A stretch of 64,000 nt of DNA from Lichina pygmaea (Eukaryota; Ascomycota; Lichinomycetes; Lichinales; Lichinaceae). How positions within the stretch are numbered: position 1 is the stretch's first letter; each line of letters begins with the position of its first letter. The notes beneath the pieces are model-generated. The model worked only from the letters and a program-made list of their open reading frames with translations, did no database searches and had not been told where the DNA came from. Location of the stretch: assembly GCA_963422465.1 (NCBI GenBank), contig OY730174.1, forward strand, positions 1,364,001-1,428,000, given 5' to 3'. Of this stretch, positions 1 to 10,717 are shown in pieces. The position numbers were made by a program, and so were the translations under genes.

Positions 1-347
1 CATGCAGTAGTGATCAAAAACCTTTCATACTGCTGATACTTTTATTCCAGTGTAAGACACCTCTCTAGATAGAGAGGTGTTCCGGACGTACCGGAGGTGT
101 GGGAGGAGGGGGTGTAGCCCCCCGTGGCGCGGGTACGTACGTAAGTAAGTACATACGTAATTAGAGGGAGGTACCGCAGTGGAAAGTTTCACTCAACCGG
201 ACTAAGTATACCCGTGCCACGGGGGGCTACACCCCCTCCTCCCTCACCTCCGGTACGTCCGGAACACCTCTCTATCCAGAGAGGTGTCTTACACCGGAAT
301 GAAAGTATCAGCGGTATGAAAGGTTTTCTTGATAAAATCAACTGCAA
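1..347. repeat. Foldback (MITE-like) element with ~135-bp inverted arms
   Basis: Bases 3-134 and 209-347 are imperfect inverted copies of one arm, about 135 bp each, around a 74-bp centre. The arm runs from TGCAGT and GATCAAAAACC through AAGACACCTCTC and ACGTACCGGAGGT to a short hairpin, GGGGGTGTAGCCCCC, and CGGGTA. No open frame lies in the centre, so this fits a non-autonomous foldback or MITE-like element. The left edge is at or beyond the window start, so a target duplication cannot be judged. The family is not recognised. Confidence 0.7.
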
Positions 348-574
348 TGCCTATAATTCCACAACACAATGACTACATGAAAATATAACTGGCTCATTTG
401 ATTCCTCTACTTCTACACTATTGTTTCTGAGGTTGCAGGCCTTTTTACAAGCCATGAAAGTAATATATCTACAAAACAAGGAAGAGTGACCAAAAGATCG
501 CATGTCTGAGAGAAGTGAAGTGGGCGACTCAAGTTTTTATGGTAGCTAACGTGGCTATGGTAGCTACAGTAGTT

Positions 575-870
575 ACTCAACAATACCAGCAGAATCTGGG
601 AGAGTGTAGCATCAGGGATGATAGTAGAAGAGTAGGGGAATCAGATAGGTACATAAAAATTATCACTTGTCTATCTAGTTGTGGAGTTGCAGGTTTTTCA
701 AATTGATGTTGTCGAGAACCTGTTCTGTGAGTGACAACTACCATAGCTTCTCAACTACACCACAAAAATCTAGAGAAGTCTATATCTTTAGGGATTATAG
801 CAGAGAAGTAGGAGAATCAATTGAGCCACTTACATTTCAATTTAGTCGCTCTGTTGTGAAGTTATAGATG
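575..870. repeat. Degenerate ~177-bp tandem repeat
   Basis: Two diverged direct copies sit side by side. The motif around GGGATGATAGTAGA at about 616 returns as GGGATTATAGCAGA at about 791, each preceded by CTCAAC and followed by GAATCA and a TTGCAG-type end. A weaker third trace (GAGGTTGCAGG near 428) may belong. No protein is recognised in the small frames here. The stretch lies between two arms of the foldback repeat, so it may be part of a larger, unknown element. Confidence 0.45.
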
Positions 871-1006
871 TTGCAGTCAAGTAGTGATCAAAAACCTTTC
901 ATACCGCTGATACTTTCATTCCGGTGTAAGACACCTCTGGATAGAGAGGTGTTCCAGACGTACCGGAGGTGCGGGAGGAGGGGGTGTAGCCCCCCGTGGC
1001 ATGGGT
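871..1006 (+). repeat. Third, solitary copy of the foldback arm
   Basis: This is a near-identical copy of the 1-134 arm in the same orientation, from TTGCAGT to GGGTA, with the same GGGGGTGTAGCCCCC hairpin near its inner end. No inverted partner follows to the right within the window. It could be a single-ended relic, or the left end of an element whose right arm was lost when the neighbouring sequence arrived. Confidence 0.65.
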
Positions 1007-1417
1007 ACTAGCCCGCACATTCCTCATCAGATCATCCAATAACCATCACCATCAATACCACTATCACCAGCACAAGGACAAGTGATAAGTACTGGCAAGA
1101 ACTACACAAGACCTCAAGAGCCTTACACAGCTTTGACACTTCTACCTCTATAACTCTGTGGTAGACTATATGAAGTGTCAGCAACCCACTAGTCCACACA
1201 CATCAACAATATCCAAGCTCTCCAAACTTCAATACTTATCCCTACCACTCTCATCAGTAAGTAATACTTCTAAGAAAAAAGTAGAGCTGACATGCACACT
1301 CTCACCTTCCCACTCTCCCTCACATACTCTATTATATTGTTCTCAAGACTGATGAATGTTTAGGTGTTACAGACTTCCCTTGAGGGTTTGAGTCTGTCGA
1401 CTGTTCAAGCACCTCGT
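1007..1417. other. Intergenic, upstream of the dead DUF7924-type gene
   Basis: AT-rich, CA/TC-rich sequence with no recognisable gene. It would contain the promoter of the gene that follows, but I see no clear TATA box. Confidence 0.4.
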
Positions 1418-4400
1418 ATGTACTCAGAACCTGGCCGGAAGAGAAAGAGACAGCGCCACACTTGTCAGTCTGCTCAGAAGCGGCGGCGAACCTCGGCAGC
1501 CGACCTTGAGAGATTCGAATCGTGTTGCGTGACTTCGCAAGCTGATCGCAAACGGAAGTGGTCGCCGAAGGCGGAAGCTCCTGGACTCGAGGACAGGCCT
1601 GTTACTAAGTGGTCGAGAGCGTCGGTGGCCAGTCAAGCTGCTGAGGATAACGAGGAACCCCTCAGCAAGGCCGAGGCGGAGGATCCTGTCGCCTGTAAGA
1701 AGGGCGACCAGGTCGAACACTGGGTCCTGTACAGTTGTTGGCCCAAGGAATATTGCCAACTAGTTCCAGAGATGGCCGAAGCCACGTCGCTCTTGCGGGA
1801 ACGATCGGATCCTGTGTTGAGCTATACTGAGTCTGTCGAGAAGGGCGACAGTCCGCCAGCGTACAGCCCAGCGTACGAGGAAACACTGACGGCCGCCGGC
1901 ATCTTCATGCATCATGACCCAGCCACCATCCGGATGGCGGACTCGAGCGAGAAGCTCCGCGCGACACTGCGTGCCGCGCAGTACGACCCGCCTCAGCATT
2001 CGCTATTCCATGGGCCTATGTTCTGGAAGCGCCAGTACCAGAATCCCAGGACCAGCCAGCCAACCACCAACAACACCAGCTATCTCAGGAAATCTCCAAA
2101 GAAGATATTCACAATATTCTGAAAAAGAAAAAACCTTTTACAGCTCCTGGGAAAGATACTCTACCTAATGGATTTCTAAAGGTATTAGGAGACTCTTTCA
2201 ATGAAAAGATAGCCAAAGTTCTGGAGGCCTGCTGGAAGCTAGAATATTTCCCTGATAGATACAAAGCAGCCAGAACAATACGCTTGAGAAAGCCTAGCAA
2301 AGGATCATATTGCTATGCTAAAGCTTGGAGGCCAATAGCACTTCTCAACACAATTGGGAAGCTGATGGAAGCTCTGGCAGCCACAAAGCTAAGTGAACTG
2401 GCTGAGAAAGAAAACCTACTACCAGAAATCCAGATGGGCTTCAGAAAAGGAAGATCAACTGAGTCTGCACTATTTCTACTCACTTCCCAAGTTGAAAAAG
2501 TCTGGAAGGAAGGAGTGGTAGCCAGTCTTCTTTCTCTGGATATCTCAGGAGCTTATGATAGAGTTCTGCCAGAAATTCTCAAGAAAATCCTGGAGAGAAA
2601 AGGAATCCCCAGCTGGTTTGTTAACTAGATCTTTTCTTTCACTACCCAAAGAAAAACTACTCTTGTTTTTGATGATTCAGAGTCTTCTTTTTTTCCAGTA
2701 CACTGTGGAGTCCCTCAAGGTTCACCTCTCTCTCCTATTTTATTTCTTTTCTATATTTCAGATCTTCATAATATTGTTCATACACCAGAGAAAGGTGTAT
2801 CAGCTCTGGGCTTTGCAGATAATACAAACCTTCTGGCATTTTCCTCTTCTCTTAAAAGCAATCTCCTGAAGCTAAAGCCTACTCACTCCAAGTGTTTAGA
2901 CTGGGTAAGAAAACATGGAATAAAGTTTGCACCTGAAAAGTATGAACTTCTCCATTTTTCTAGAAGAAGAACAGATAATCTTCAGCTCAGTCTAAGACTT
3001 GGAGAAGTGGTACTACAGCCTAAGGAAGAAGTGCGTATTCTGGGACTACACTATGATTCCAAGCTTCTCTGGAAAAAACACCAGAAAATCATGTTACAGA
3101 AAGCTTCCAAGTTTTTCTCAGCACTTTCCAGAACTACTTTTTCTACATGGGGTCTACCTGTTCTCTCTGCTAGACTTATCTACACTGCAATACTGAGATC
3201 ACTTCTCAGCTATGCAGTAGGAGTCTGGTTCAATCCCCACAAAAAACCTTCTAATATTTCTTCTCTAAATCTTTTCCAGACTAAGTGTCTAAAAACTATA
3301 GGAGGTGTCTTCAAAGCTACTCCTACATTTCTTATTGAAGGAGAACTATTCCTACCACCTCTTGATCTTTATTTCAAATTTAGAACAGCAACTTTCCTAC
3401 AATCTTTCTATTTTTCTAATACTTCTTCTAATCCTCTCTCCTCACTTCTCTATAAGCTCTTTTCCCAGATCACTGTTTTTGTTTCTACTCTGAGAACACC
3501 TCCAAAGTCTCTGTCTACTGTCACACCTAACTGGAAAGCAAGATGGCTAGAAGAACTAACCACTAACCAAGATTACTCTAAGAAACAATTTCAAGAAGTG
3601 TTTCAGAAAGAGTGGGAAGCCAGATGGCAGGCAAACAGACAGAAGTGTTCTCCAGTCTGGGAGCTATTTTACAGACTACCCCAAAGGAAAAATCTCAAAG
3701 TTTTCAAAGACTTGAGAAAAGCTGAAGCTAGTCTTTACTTGCAGATTCTATCAGCAAGGATAGGACTAGCCAGCTTTCTTTTCAGAGCAAATGTTCCAGA
3801 CTTCCAATCCCCTCTATGTTCCTGTGGTTTTGGAGAAGAGACTGCTCAACATATCACTTTCTCTTGTAACAAGTTTCTTACTCAAAGACAGCAAGCCACT
3901 TTTCTTTCCTACAATTTCTCTACTTTACTTCAAAAGCCTAAAGTGCTTAAAGAATTTCTTCTCTGGTTTATGTCTTTGAAAAGACTAGACCAGTTTAACT
4001 TAGCACACCAACTCTTACCAGAAAACCTATCATCTCTGTGATTTTATTTTCTCCAGACACTGTATATTCTTCCAGATAATTCCCTAGTCTTACCCAAGTC
4101 TCAGTTTTTATTCCTTCAAAGGTTTTCTGGGAAAAAAAAGCATGTATCTAGAAGTTCTGCATGGCTCACCAGCCAAATCAGAGTAAGAATAAAATAAAAA
4201 ATAAAAAATAAAATGTTCTGGAAGCTCCTGGAAGAAACAGCCAACAAGAACAAGGCGCGGGTAGAGCGGGATATCACGTCGGAACACATCCCCTCCCCAA
4301 TTCATCTCCACATCCGTGGTGTCGTCGGCGGTCTCGAGCACATAACAGAAGAGCTACGGGCTGTCTGGACACAATGCATGGTCCTCGCCGGCCCCTCGCC

Positions 4401-5187
4401 AACTCCTGATCTCGCCATCGGTTTGAAGTCGTCCGCCTTCACGGAGGATGAGTTACTGAAACTGCATACCTACAGCACACCCGAAAGGCCGACAGCGTTC
4501 AGAGCTGACTTTTATTTCCCCTTCCTTACGTGCGAGGTCAAGTGCAGCGAAAATGGACTTAGCATCGCAGATCGACAGAACATCCACAGCGCCAGGATGG
4601 CCGTAAACGCTATCTTCAAGCTCTACTACGCCGTATCGCGTCAGAAGGAGCTTGATCGCAAGATCCTCGCTTTTTCAGTCTCGCACGACCACCAATCCGC
4701 GAAGGTTTACGGCCACTTTGCCATCGTTCATGGAGAAAGTGACAAGGCGAGTTTCTACCGCCGCTTTATACGCAGGATCGATCTGTGGGAGGTGGAAGTA
4801 GACGAGGACTGATGGGGCATCTACAGTCTTGTCCGAAAAGTTTACGACACCTTCGTGCCTGAACATCTTGACAGAATCCGGAGTGCTGTTGCTCAGCTGC
4901 CAGATCGCGCGCCCGAATCAGCCCCACTTATCGCCACCGGCAAGTCTTCATCTGTCCAGACTCCGCAGGCAACAACATCCATCGGCGCTTCTCCGCCGGG
5001 CGATGGCGCCTTCAAGAGGCCAAGACCAACCTAAACACGCTACCTTGAAGCGGAGCTCGGTCGGACATCTCAGGAGCTTGCCGAGCAAAGTCGGAAGGCT
5101 CAGGACGCGGAAAGGAAGATGCAAGATGTGGCAGACACCATGGAACGGCAGCGGCAAGATTGGATGAAAGAGAAAAGGTTACCGTAA
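1418..5187 (+). pseudogene. Fungal DUF7924-type protein gene, broken by a LINE and by stops
   Basis: The function of this family is unknown; I recognise it from fungal proteins annotated DUF7924. The first part starts at ATG 1,418 (MYSEPGRKRKRQ, a basic nuclear-signal-like stretch) and reads to 2,030. The frame resumes at 4,213 with MFWKLLEETANK, followed by the conserved core: a VGLE-like block, AIGLKSSAF, FRADFYFPFLTCEVK, LSIADRQNIHSARMAV, SVSHDHQSAKVYGHF and YRRFIRRIDLWEV. The D..EVK spacing resembles a PD-(D/E)xK nuclease core, which is only inference. The two parts meet at a 13-bp duplication (ATGTTCTGGAAGC, 2,018-2,030 and 4,213-4,225) around a LINE. The second part carries two in-frame stops, TGA at 4,810 and TAA at 5,032. 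Family-like sequence (IYSLVRKVYDTFVPEHLDRI, then a coiled-coil-like tail) continues past them to TAA 5,185. Both stops could come from single C-to-T changes. Confidence 0.75.
2031..4212 (+). mobile_element. LINE-1: 5'-truncated Tad-like LINE inserted in the DUF7924-type gene
   Basis: A 2.18-kb insertion bounded by a perfect 13-bp target duplication and ending in an AATAAA-rich tail (about 4,186-4,212). It starts inside ORF2, so the endonuclease is lost. It keeps reverse-transcriptase blocks (KAWRPIALLNTIGKLMEA, IQMGFRKGRSTESALFLL, LSLDISGAYDRVLP), then a C-terminal region (AILRSLLSYAVGVWFNP, GGVFKATPTFLIE) and a terminal CCHC finger (LCSCGFGEETAQHITFSC). The active-site block reads FADN rather than FADD, and the frame is interrupted near 2,626 and shifts between pieces, so it is dead. 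It is a more diverged subfamily than the other copies in this window. Confidence 0.9.
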
Positions 5188-5456
5188 ATAAGTGGATAGC
5201 ACTGTCGGGCATCGGGCACAGTGCATAGGGTATTGTGAGCGTCGATATATAGCTTGATCTTGCTAAAGATAGTACGGATAGACGGACACTTGCTATTTCC
5301 TGGCTTGACACCGACAGTCTACTCTTTGCGAAAGTAGTGTACTGTAGGCATGTAGACATATCCAGTACTTTGCAGCACAATAAGTTACAATCAGAACGGT
5401 GTGTATCCATACGTAGCTGGAGCCTTTTATTTTCAGCCTCCATCTGCGTAAGAACA

Positions 5457-6631
5457 ACTCTGCTCAGTACCACTACATTCAAGGACCATCACTTCTGATA
5501 ATCACCGCACTTTGTCAGAAGTTCTGGAAACCAAGTGAGTATCTGTTGGGAACCACCAAAACCTTAAGGTGAAAACCCATCACTTTGGGTAACCCAGCCT
5601 GGTTGTCAAAAGTTGTGATCTCTGAATCTTTGATCTTTAACTTCAACAACCAACAGACTATCCATAACAAGGCAGAGAGTGGCCAGTGGGATTCTGAAAG
5701 ACTGGGGACAGGCCCCAATTACCTAGGAACACTCAGTCTTGGGGTGTAGTCCCAGGATTGAGCAAGTACTCCTAGTCAGACAGAGATAACAGCTTGAACT
5801 TCTCTTAAGAGAAACATCTAGCATCAAGGAGATCAGGGCTCCCAGGATAAGAGAAATAGTTTAGAGCTTGCCTCTAGTGCTGGTAGAGTGTGGTCTCCAG
5901 CTTGAGTTAATACAGCCAGATTTCCCTAGAGTCTAGTTGGAAAAGACTGCCCAGGAAAGTACAGTCTTGGGGAGTGGTCCCAGGATTGTGCAACTACTGC
6001 TAGGAACCAGGTGACTCTTTGTGAACAACCAGCTGTGCAGATTACCTACTCTATACCTGTCAAAAAGAAGAAACCAGATTCCTCCCAGAACACTACCAGA
6101 ACAACAACACCTTCTCCAACAATACCAGCTCCCAGTTCTGCTGGTACTCAGCCTAGCTCTTCTACCCCCTATCCAGCTCTCCAGAATGACTACAATCTAC
6201 TGGACTTATGGCTCAAGACTCAAGCTACCCCAGAATCTGTACTGAAAAGCTGGGAGAATATTAAGAAAAACTCTTGTACTAATAAAGTCCAGTCCGCCAA
6301 AACCCAGTCTCTCCCCACTGGTCTGACCAACAAGATTTTCTAGAAGCTGGAGAATATTAACAAGTGGCTAGACAAGCAAGAATCTAAGCCATCATATGCC
6401 CAGGCTGTTCAGAAACATATCCCAGCTCAAATCCCTCTAGCTCCAAGGATTCTGAAGGAAGTTCTTATCCACCCTGGTAACCAGACACCTGATATTTTTT
6501 TTATTTTTTATTTTTTATTTGCCAGACACCTGATATAGCTAACAGGACTCACATCCAGCTTTTTCAAACTCTCCAAGACAGACTCCCCAGTCCCTATAAT
6601 AAACAAGTCAGAGCAGTGAGAAAGCTCCCCT
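5457..6631 (+). mobile_element. LINE-2, 5' part (5' UTR and start of ORF1)
   Basis: The start matches the 5' ends of LINE-3 and LINE-6 (ACAACTC, then TTCAAGGACCATCA and CCTTAAGGTGAAAACCCATC). A long 5' UTR leads into ORF1 sequence rich in Pro, Ser and Thr (6,011-6,343), then SYAQAVQKHIPAQIPLAP. It stops abruptly at the left LTR of GypA. The matching 3' part is 25,036-28,133. The whole LINE-GypA-LINE block is bounded by an imperfect 14-bp duplication, TCTGCGTAAGAACA at 5,443 and TCTGTGTAAGAACA at 28,134. About 1.8 kb of LINE (end of ORF1 and endonuclease part of ORF2) is absent between the two pieces. Confidence 0.85.
6481..6536 (-). mobile_element. Tail-only LINE insertion with 15-bp target duplication
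   Basis: The 15-mer CCAGACACCTGATAT occurs at 6,481-6,495 and again at 6,522-6,536. Between them lie only 26 bases, a T-rich TTTATTTTTTATTTTT string, which is the reverse complement of the AATAAA-type tail of the local LINE family. The simplest reading is a target-primed reverse transcription event that aborted after copying the tail. Confidence 0.85.
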
Positions 6632-6898
6632 TGTCACGGTTCTGGCCCAGTTGCATATCTGGCACAAGTCACGCACCTTGCCGGGAAGTTCCATCTGCAC
6701 TGTTGCCTGCTTGCTCTGCCGTATCCCCTGCCTATAAGAACTTCTCCTACTCCTCCAGCTTCTTCTCTTCTTCTTTTCTCTTTTCCTTCCTTGTCTTTCA
6801 TCTTGTACATCAATCCAAGTCTCAAGTCTCAAGCCAAGTCAGGTCAAGGTTACTGAATCAGTTAGGCTTGAGTTCTGCTCTGCCATTGCCTTGTCACA
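6632..6898 (+). repeat. GypA left LTR
   Basis: 267 bp, beginning TGTCACGGTTCTGG and ending TTGTCACA. It contains a TATA-like CCTATAAGAAC about two-fifths in, followed by a CT-rich stretch. It matches 24,769-25,035 and both GypC LTRs. Confidence 0.92.
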
Positions 6899-9694
6899 CT
6901 ACGAAAGACCAACCCAACCATAACACATTTCACCAAGCCACGTTCACGTCCTTGTCATGTCTCAACAACCAGACCAAGCCATGCCAGTTGCTGGAAATGA
7001 TAAGTTCCTTCGCAACATGTTTGCAGAGTTCATGCGAATTCAAGCTACTAACACTACTCCCAAGTCCAAGTCCGAATGCACTGCTGACCCAGAGATCTTC
7101 AGTGGCGATGGTGGAAACACGGAAATCACACATGAGAAGCTTGAGAGCTTCATCACGTCACTGTCACTCAAGATGACACTCAACGCTGACTGGTACCCCA
7201 CGGAAACATCACAGATTGCGTACGTCTTTTCACGCACGACTGGCACTGCGTAGTCCTACATCTCAGCTAAGATCACGGCTGGCCAGTACATTGACTGGCA
7301 CGACATCATCCAAGATCTCCAGAACACCTTCTCCAACCCAGACCCAGAGTTCCTAGCTCAGAGGAAGCTCATCACCTTGCGTCAGGCCAACCGTTCCTTT
7401 GCCGAGTTCTTCACAGAGTTCAATCAGTATACTCCATGCACAGGCTTTAACAACAAGGTCTTGAAGTACCATCGTCGATACACTGTCTCTGAAGAGCTTG
7501 CCAAGCAGCTTGTCAGCATCAACCTCAAGGACATCAGCTATCAGAAGCTTGTTGAGGAATGCCAGCTGCAGGACAACCAGTTGCGTGCCACTTCTGCCAA
7601 CTCTTGCTGTCCACATCAAGCACCTCCCACCCAAGCCTCAGTTCCACAGTCAGGAGCTTCAGTTCCGTGTCCAGAGTTCATCAAGCCAGCCTTCACGCCA
7701 CAGCCACCAAGTCCTACCATAGATCTCAGCTGCTCTAAGCTGACGCCAGAAGAGTGAGAACATCGCTGAAGCAAAGGCCTCTGCTTCTACTGTGGGAACC
7801 AAGGTCACGTCTCAACCTTCTGTCCAGTGAAAAGCATACCTGTTGTTGCCACCACCACAACCACCACCAAGTCTACCACTGTTGAGACTACTCCAGAGTC
7901 AGAAAACAAGTAGTCCTTGGTTATCGTCACACCCAAGGACATGAAAAGAATCTCCATATTAGCTATCTGTCTCCAGACCAGCAATTAGACAGCAAGTGCT
8001 TGTTTCTTCCTTGTATCCTAGATGGGAAATTCAAGTGCAATACTCTTATTAACTCTGGCTGTTCAGCATTTGGCTATATTGGTGCTTCCTTTGCATAATC
8101 TCTTCACCAAGAACCTCTCCCCTACCCACGCACATTGCAATTGTTTGATGGCAAGATGTCACAAACCACGTATCTCACCAAGACAATCATGACCACAGTA
8201 TATAGCGTGCACCAGGAAGAAGTCTCTCTCTTTGTGTCTCCTGGTCTTCACTATAATGTGATTCTGGGGATGCCATAGCTCCAGAAGTACAGGCCACACA
8301 TTGATTAGACAAACACCTCAATCATGTTCAAGTCAGATCACTGCCAATCTGCATACCTCAAGTCAAACAATAGCTATCCAATCTCTTTAGATCTTGAAGC
8401 CAAGATGTCTGCTGGAAAGCCTCAGAATCCCAAGCCCCTTTCTGCCACGCTAATCCCCATCAATGCTACCACATTTTCTCTCCTTGCTGCCAAGCCAGAT
8501 CACCAGGTGTTCAGTGTTTCTCTGAGAGATATTGAGCAGGTGTTGAAGCTAAAGAAGTATGTGGATCCTGCCACACTTCTCCCTGCTCAGTACCACAAGT
8601 TCCTGGACATCTTCAGCAAGGATAACACTGATAAGCTTCCTCATCTACGCCCAGGAGTTGACCACAAGATCAAGATGGAACCAGGAACCCAGGCACCCTC
8701 TGGACCTCTGTACAGCATGAGCAGAGAAGAACTTGAAGTTCTCAAGAAGTACCTGACAGAGAACCTGAACAAGGGCTTCATTCAAGCATCTTCATCACCT
8801 GCTGCTACACCAGTCCTCTTTGTCAAGAAGCCAGAAGGTGGATTGTGTTTCTGTGTAGACTACAGAGCACTCAATACCATCACCATCAAGAACTGTTACC
8901 CACTACCACTAATCCGGAAGATGTTGGACCAGCTTTGCAAAGCTGTGTGGTACACTAAGCTTGACATTGTTGGTGCCTTCAACTGTATCTGGATGAAGGA
9001 AGGTGAAGAATGGAAGACTGTGTTCTGCACACACTCAGGCCTCTACAAATACCTCATCATGCCTTTTGGTCTTGCCAATACTCCAAGCATGTTCCAGAAC
9101 TACATCAGTGATGTTTTGGGACCTGACATCCTTGACATCTTTGGCACTACCTATGTGGATGACATCAACTCTTCCCAGAACTATGTTCTTCAAGGACCAT
9201 CATTTTTGACAAACACCACAATTTGTCATATGTTCTGGAAAACAGCCGAGTTCCTCTCTGAAACCACCCAAACCTTAAGGTGAAAACCCATCACCTTTGA
9301 GAATCACACCTATTTGTCAAAAGTTGTGATCTTGAATCCACGATCTTCTTCTTCAACAACCAGCAATCTACCCACAACCAGAGAGAGAGAGTCTTAGGAT
9401 AAGAGGAATGGTTAGAGTCTGACTGACTCTGGAGCTAGCAGAGTCTTTGGCTCAAGGAAAGTCTAGATAGGGGGTCTGGTCCCTAGTCTAGGTTAATACT
9501 TCTAGCTTTGCCCAGAGCTTAGTTGGAAAAAGCTGCCCAGGAAAGTCTAGTCTTGGGGATTGGTCCCAGGACTAGATTATTACTGCTGGGAAACCAGGTG
9601 ACTCTTCTTTCTGGCAGTACTCTGCAGACAGGAAACACCCAACCAGTGCCAAACAATCTCTAACATGGCTCCCAAGAAGAAAAAACCCACCTTT

Positions 9695-10086
9695 TGTTAA
9701 AGGCCGGGCCGGGTTCACACAGAAGGCGGCTCGGTCTGTTGCTTCGCAGGGCGGATTCTAGACAGGGACTCGGTAGAGGAATAGACAGGTGGGGTAACTC
9801 TCCTGTGCTATTGTCTCAGTACGATGGGTTCGTATTGTTTGTTCAGCCTGGAGAGCTAATCCCTCCGGGCCCTTTGGGGGGTCTTTATACAGATGCCCCA
9901 AGGGGGGGGGTCTCCTCGAGGGGTATCATCCTTTTGCGTGGACGAGCTCCTCGCTTAGCTCCTGCTTGTCCACTGGACGAGCTCCTCGCTTAGCTCTTGC
10001 TTGTCCACCGGATCAGTCGGATGTTGTTCTGTATGACTAACACTCCTCCCTCACTTACCTGGGCTGTTCTGGCCTAGGCCTTAACA
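9695..10086 (-). repeat. GypB LTR (downstream LTR of the minus-strand element)
   Basis: 392 bp, TGTTAAAGGCC to GGCCTTAACA, so the LTR ends are themselves inverted over about 11 bases. It carries two copies of a 35-bp unit (GACGAGCTCCTCGCTTAGCT followed by a CTGCTTGTCCACC-type end) at about 9,940-10,010. Confidence 0.93.
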
Positions 10087-10165
10087 CTATCCCCTCCCTC
10101 CAAGAGTTCTGTCCCCAGATCCTTTTTGTTCCTGCTCCTCTTTTGTCGTGAACCAAAGCCAGACA

Positions 10166-10717
10166 ACTTGAACTTGTCGTCGTGGTTTTCTCTCTTGTCG
10201 TATTGGCAAAATAGGCAAGGAATCGAAAATCGCATGCGGTGCTTGTCGTGACCACGCCAAGTGTGTCGTGAGTTCTGCATCGTCTTTTTGTCGTCGGTGT
10301 GTTGAGAAGGGTTGTCGCTGCAACCTTCATCTCTCGGAATCAGAATGGAAGAAGATGGAACTTGAGCGCGAGCAGCTCAAGGCTCAGCTGCGGGAGACCG
10401 ATGACCAATTGTCAAAGTTGCTTCCCCAGCAGATCTGCCTCTGCCGGCAACTGGGTTGTCTCTCACAGAAGGAGGCTGATGCCATCCGTCGTGAGCTGTC
10501 AGCCATCGAGGATCAAGAGTCCCTTGATGCTCAGGAACAAGAGGCCCTCCATGTTATCCGCGAACAGGAGGCCTGTCAGGCTGCTGCTCCACTGTTCTTT
10601 GAGGATGTCTTCTCTTCGGAGGCTTTGGCTTCTCTCGAGCTGTTGTCTCCGTCAGACCTGGTCGCTGCGGGTTTGCTTGGTGGTAATCCACCAGCTTCTG
10701 GTTCATCGCAGAGCTGA
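10166..10717 (+). other. Antisense open frame in GypB: Cys-rich start plus coiled coil
   Basis: A frame of about 184 codons runs on the strand opposite to GypB's own genes, between its chromodomain and its downstream LTR. The N-terminal part is Cys-rich (IACGACRDHAKC, then FCRRCVEKGCRC), like a small zinc cluster. Next comes a charged, heptad-rich stretch (SEWKKMELEREQLKAQLRE), then IEDQESLDAQEQEALHVIRE and an acidic, hydrophobic tail. Its last ~160 bases overlap the chromodomain end on the other strand. The start is not determined. From memory, similar Cys-cluster plus coiled-coil frames are often annotated as hypothetical proteins beside fungal chromoviruses. It is part of a fossil element and no function is known. 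Confidence 0.5.
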
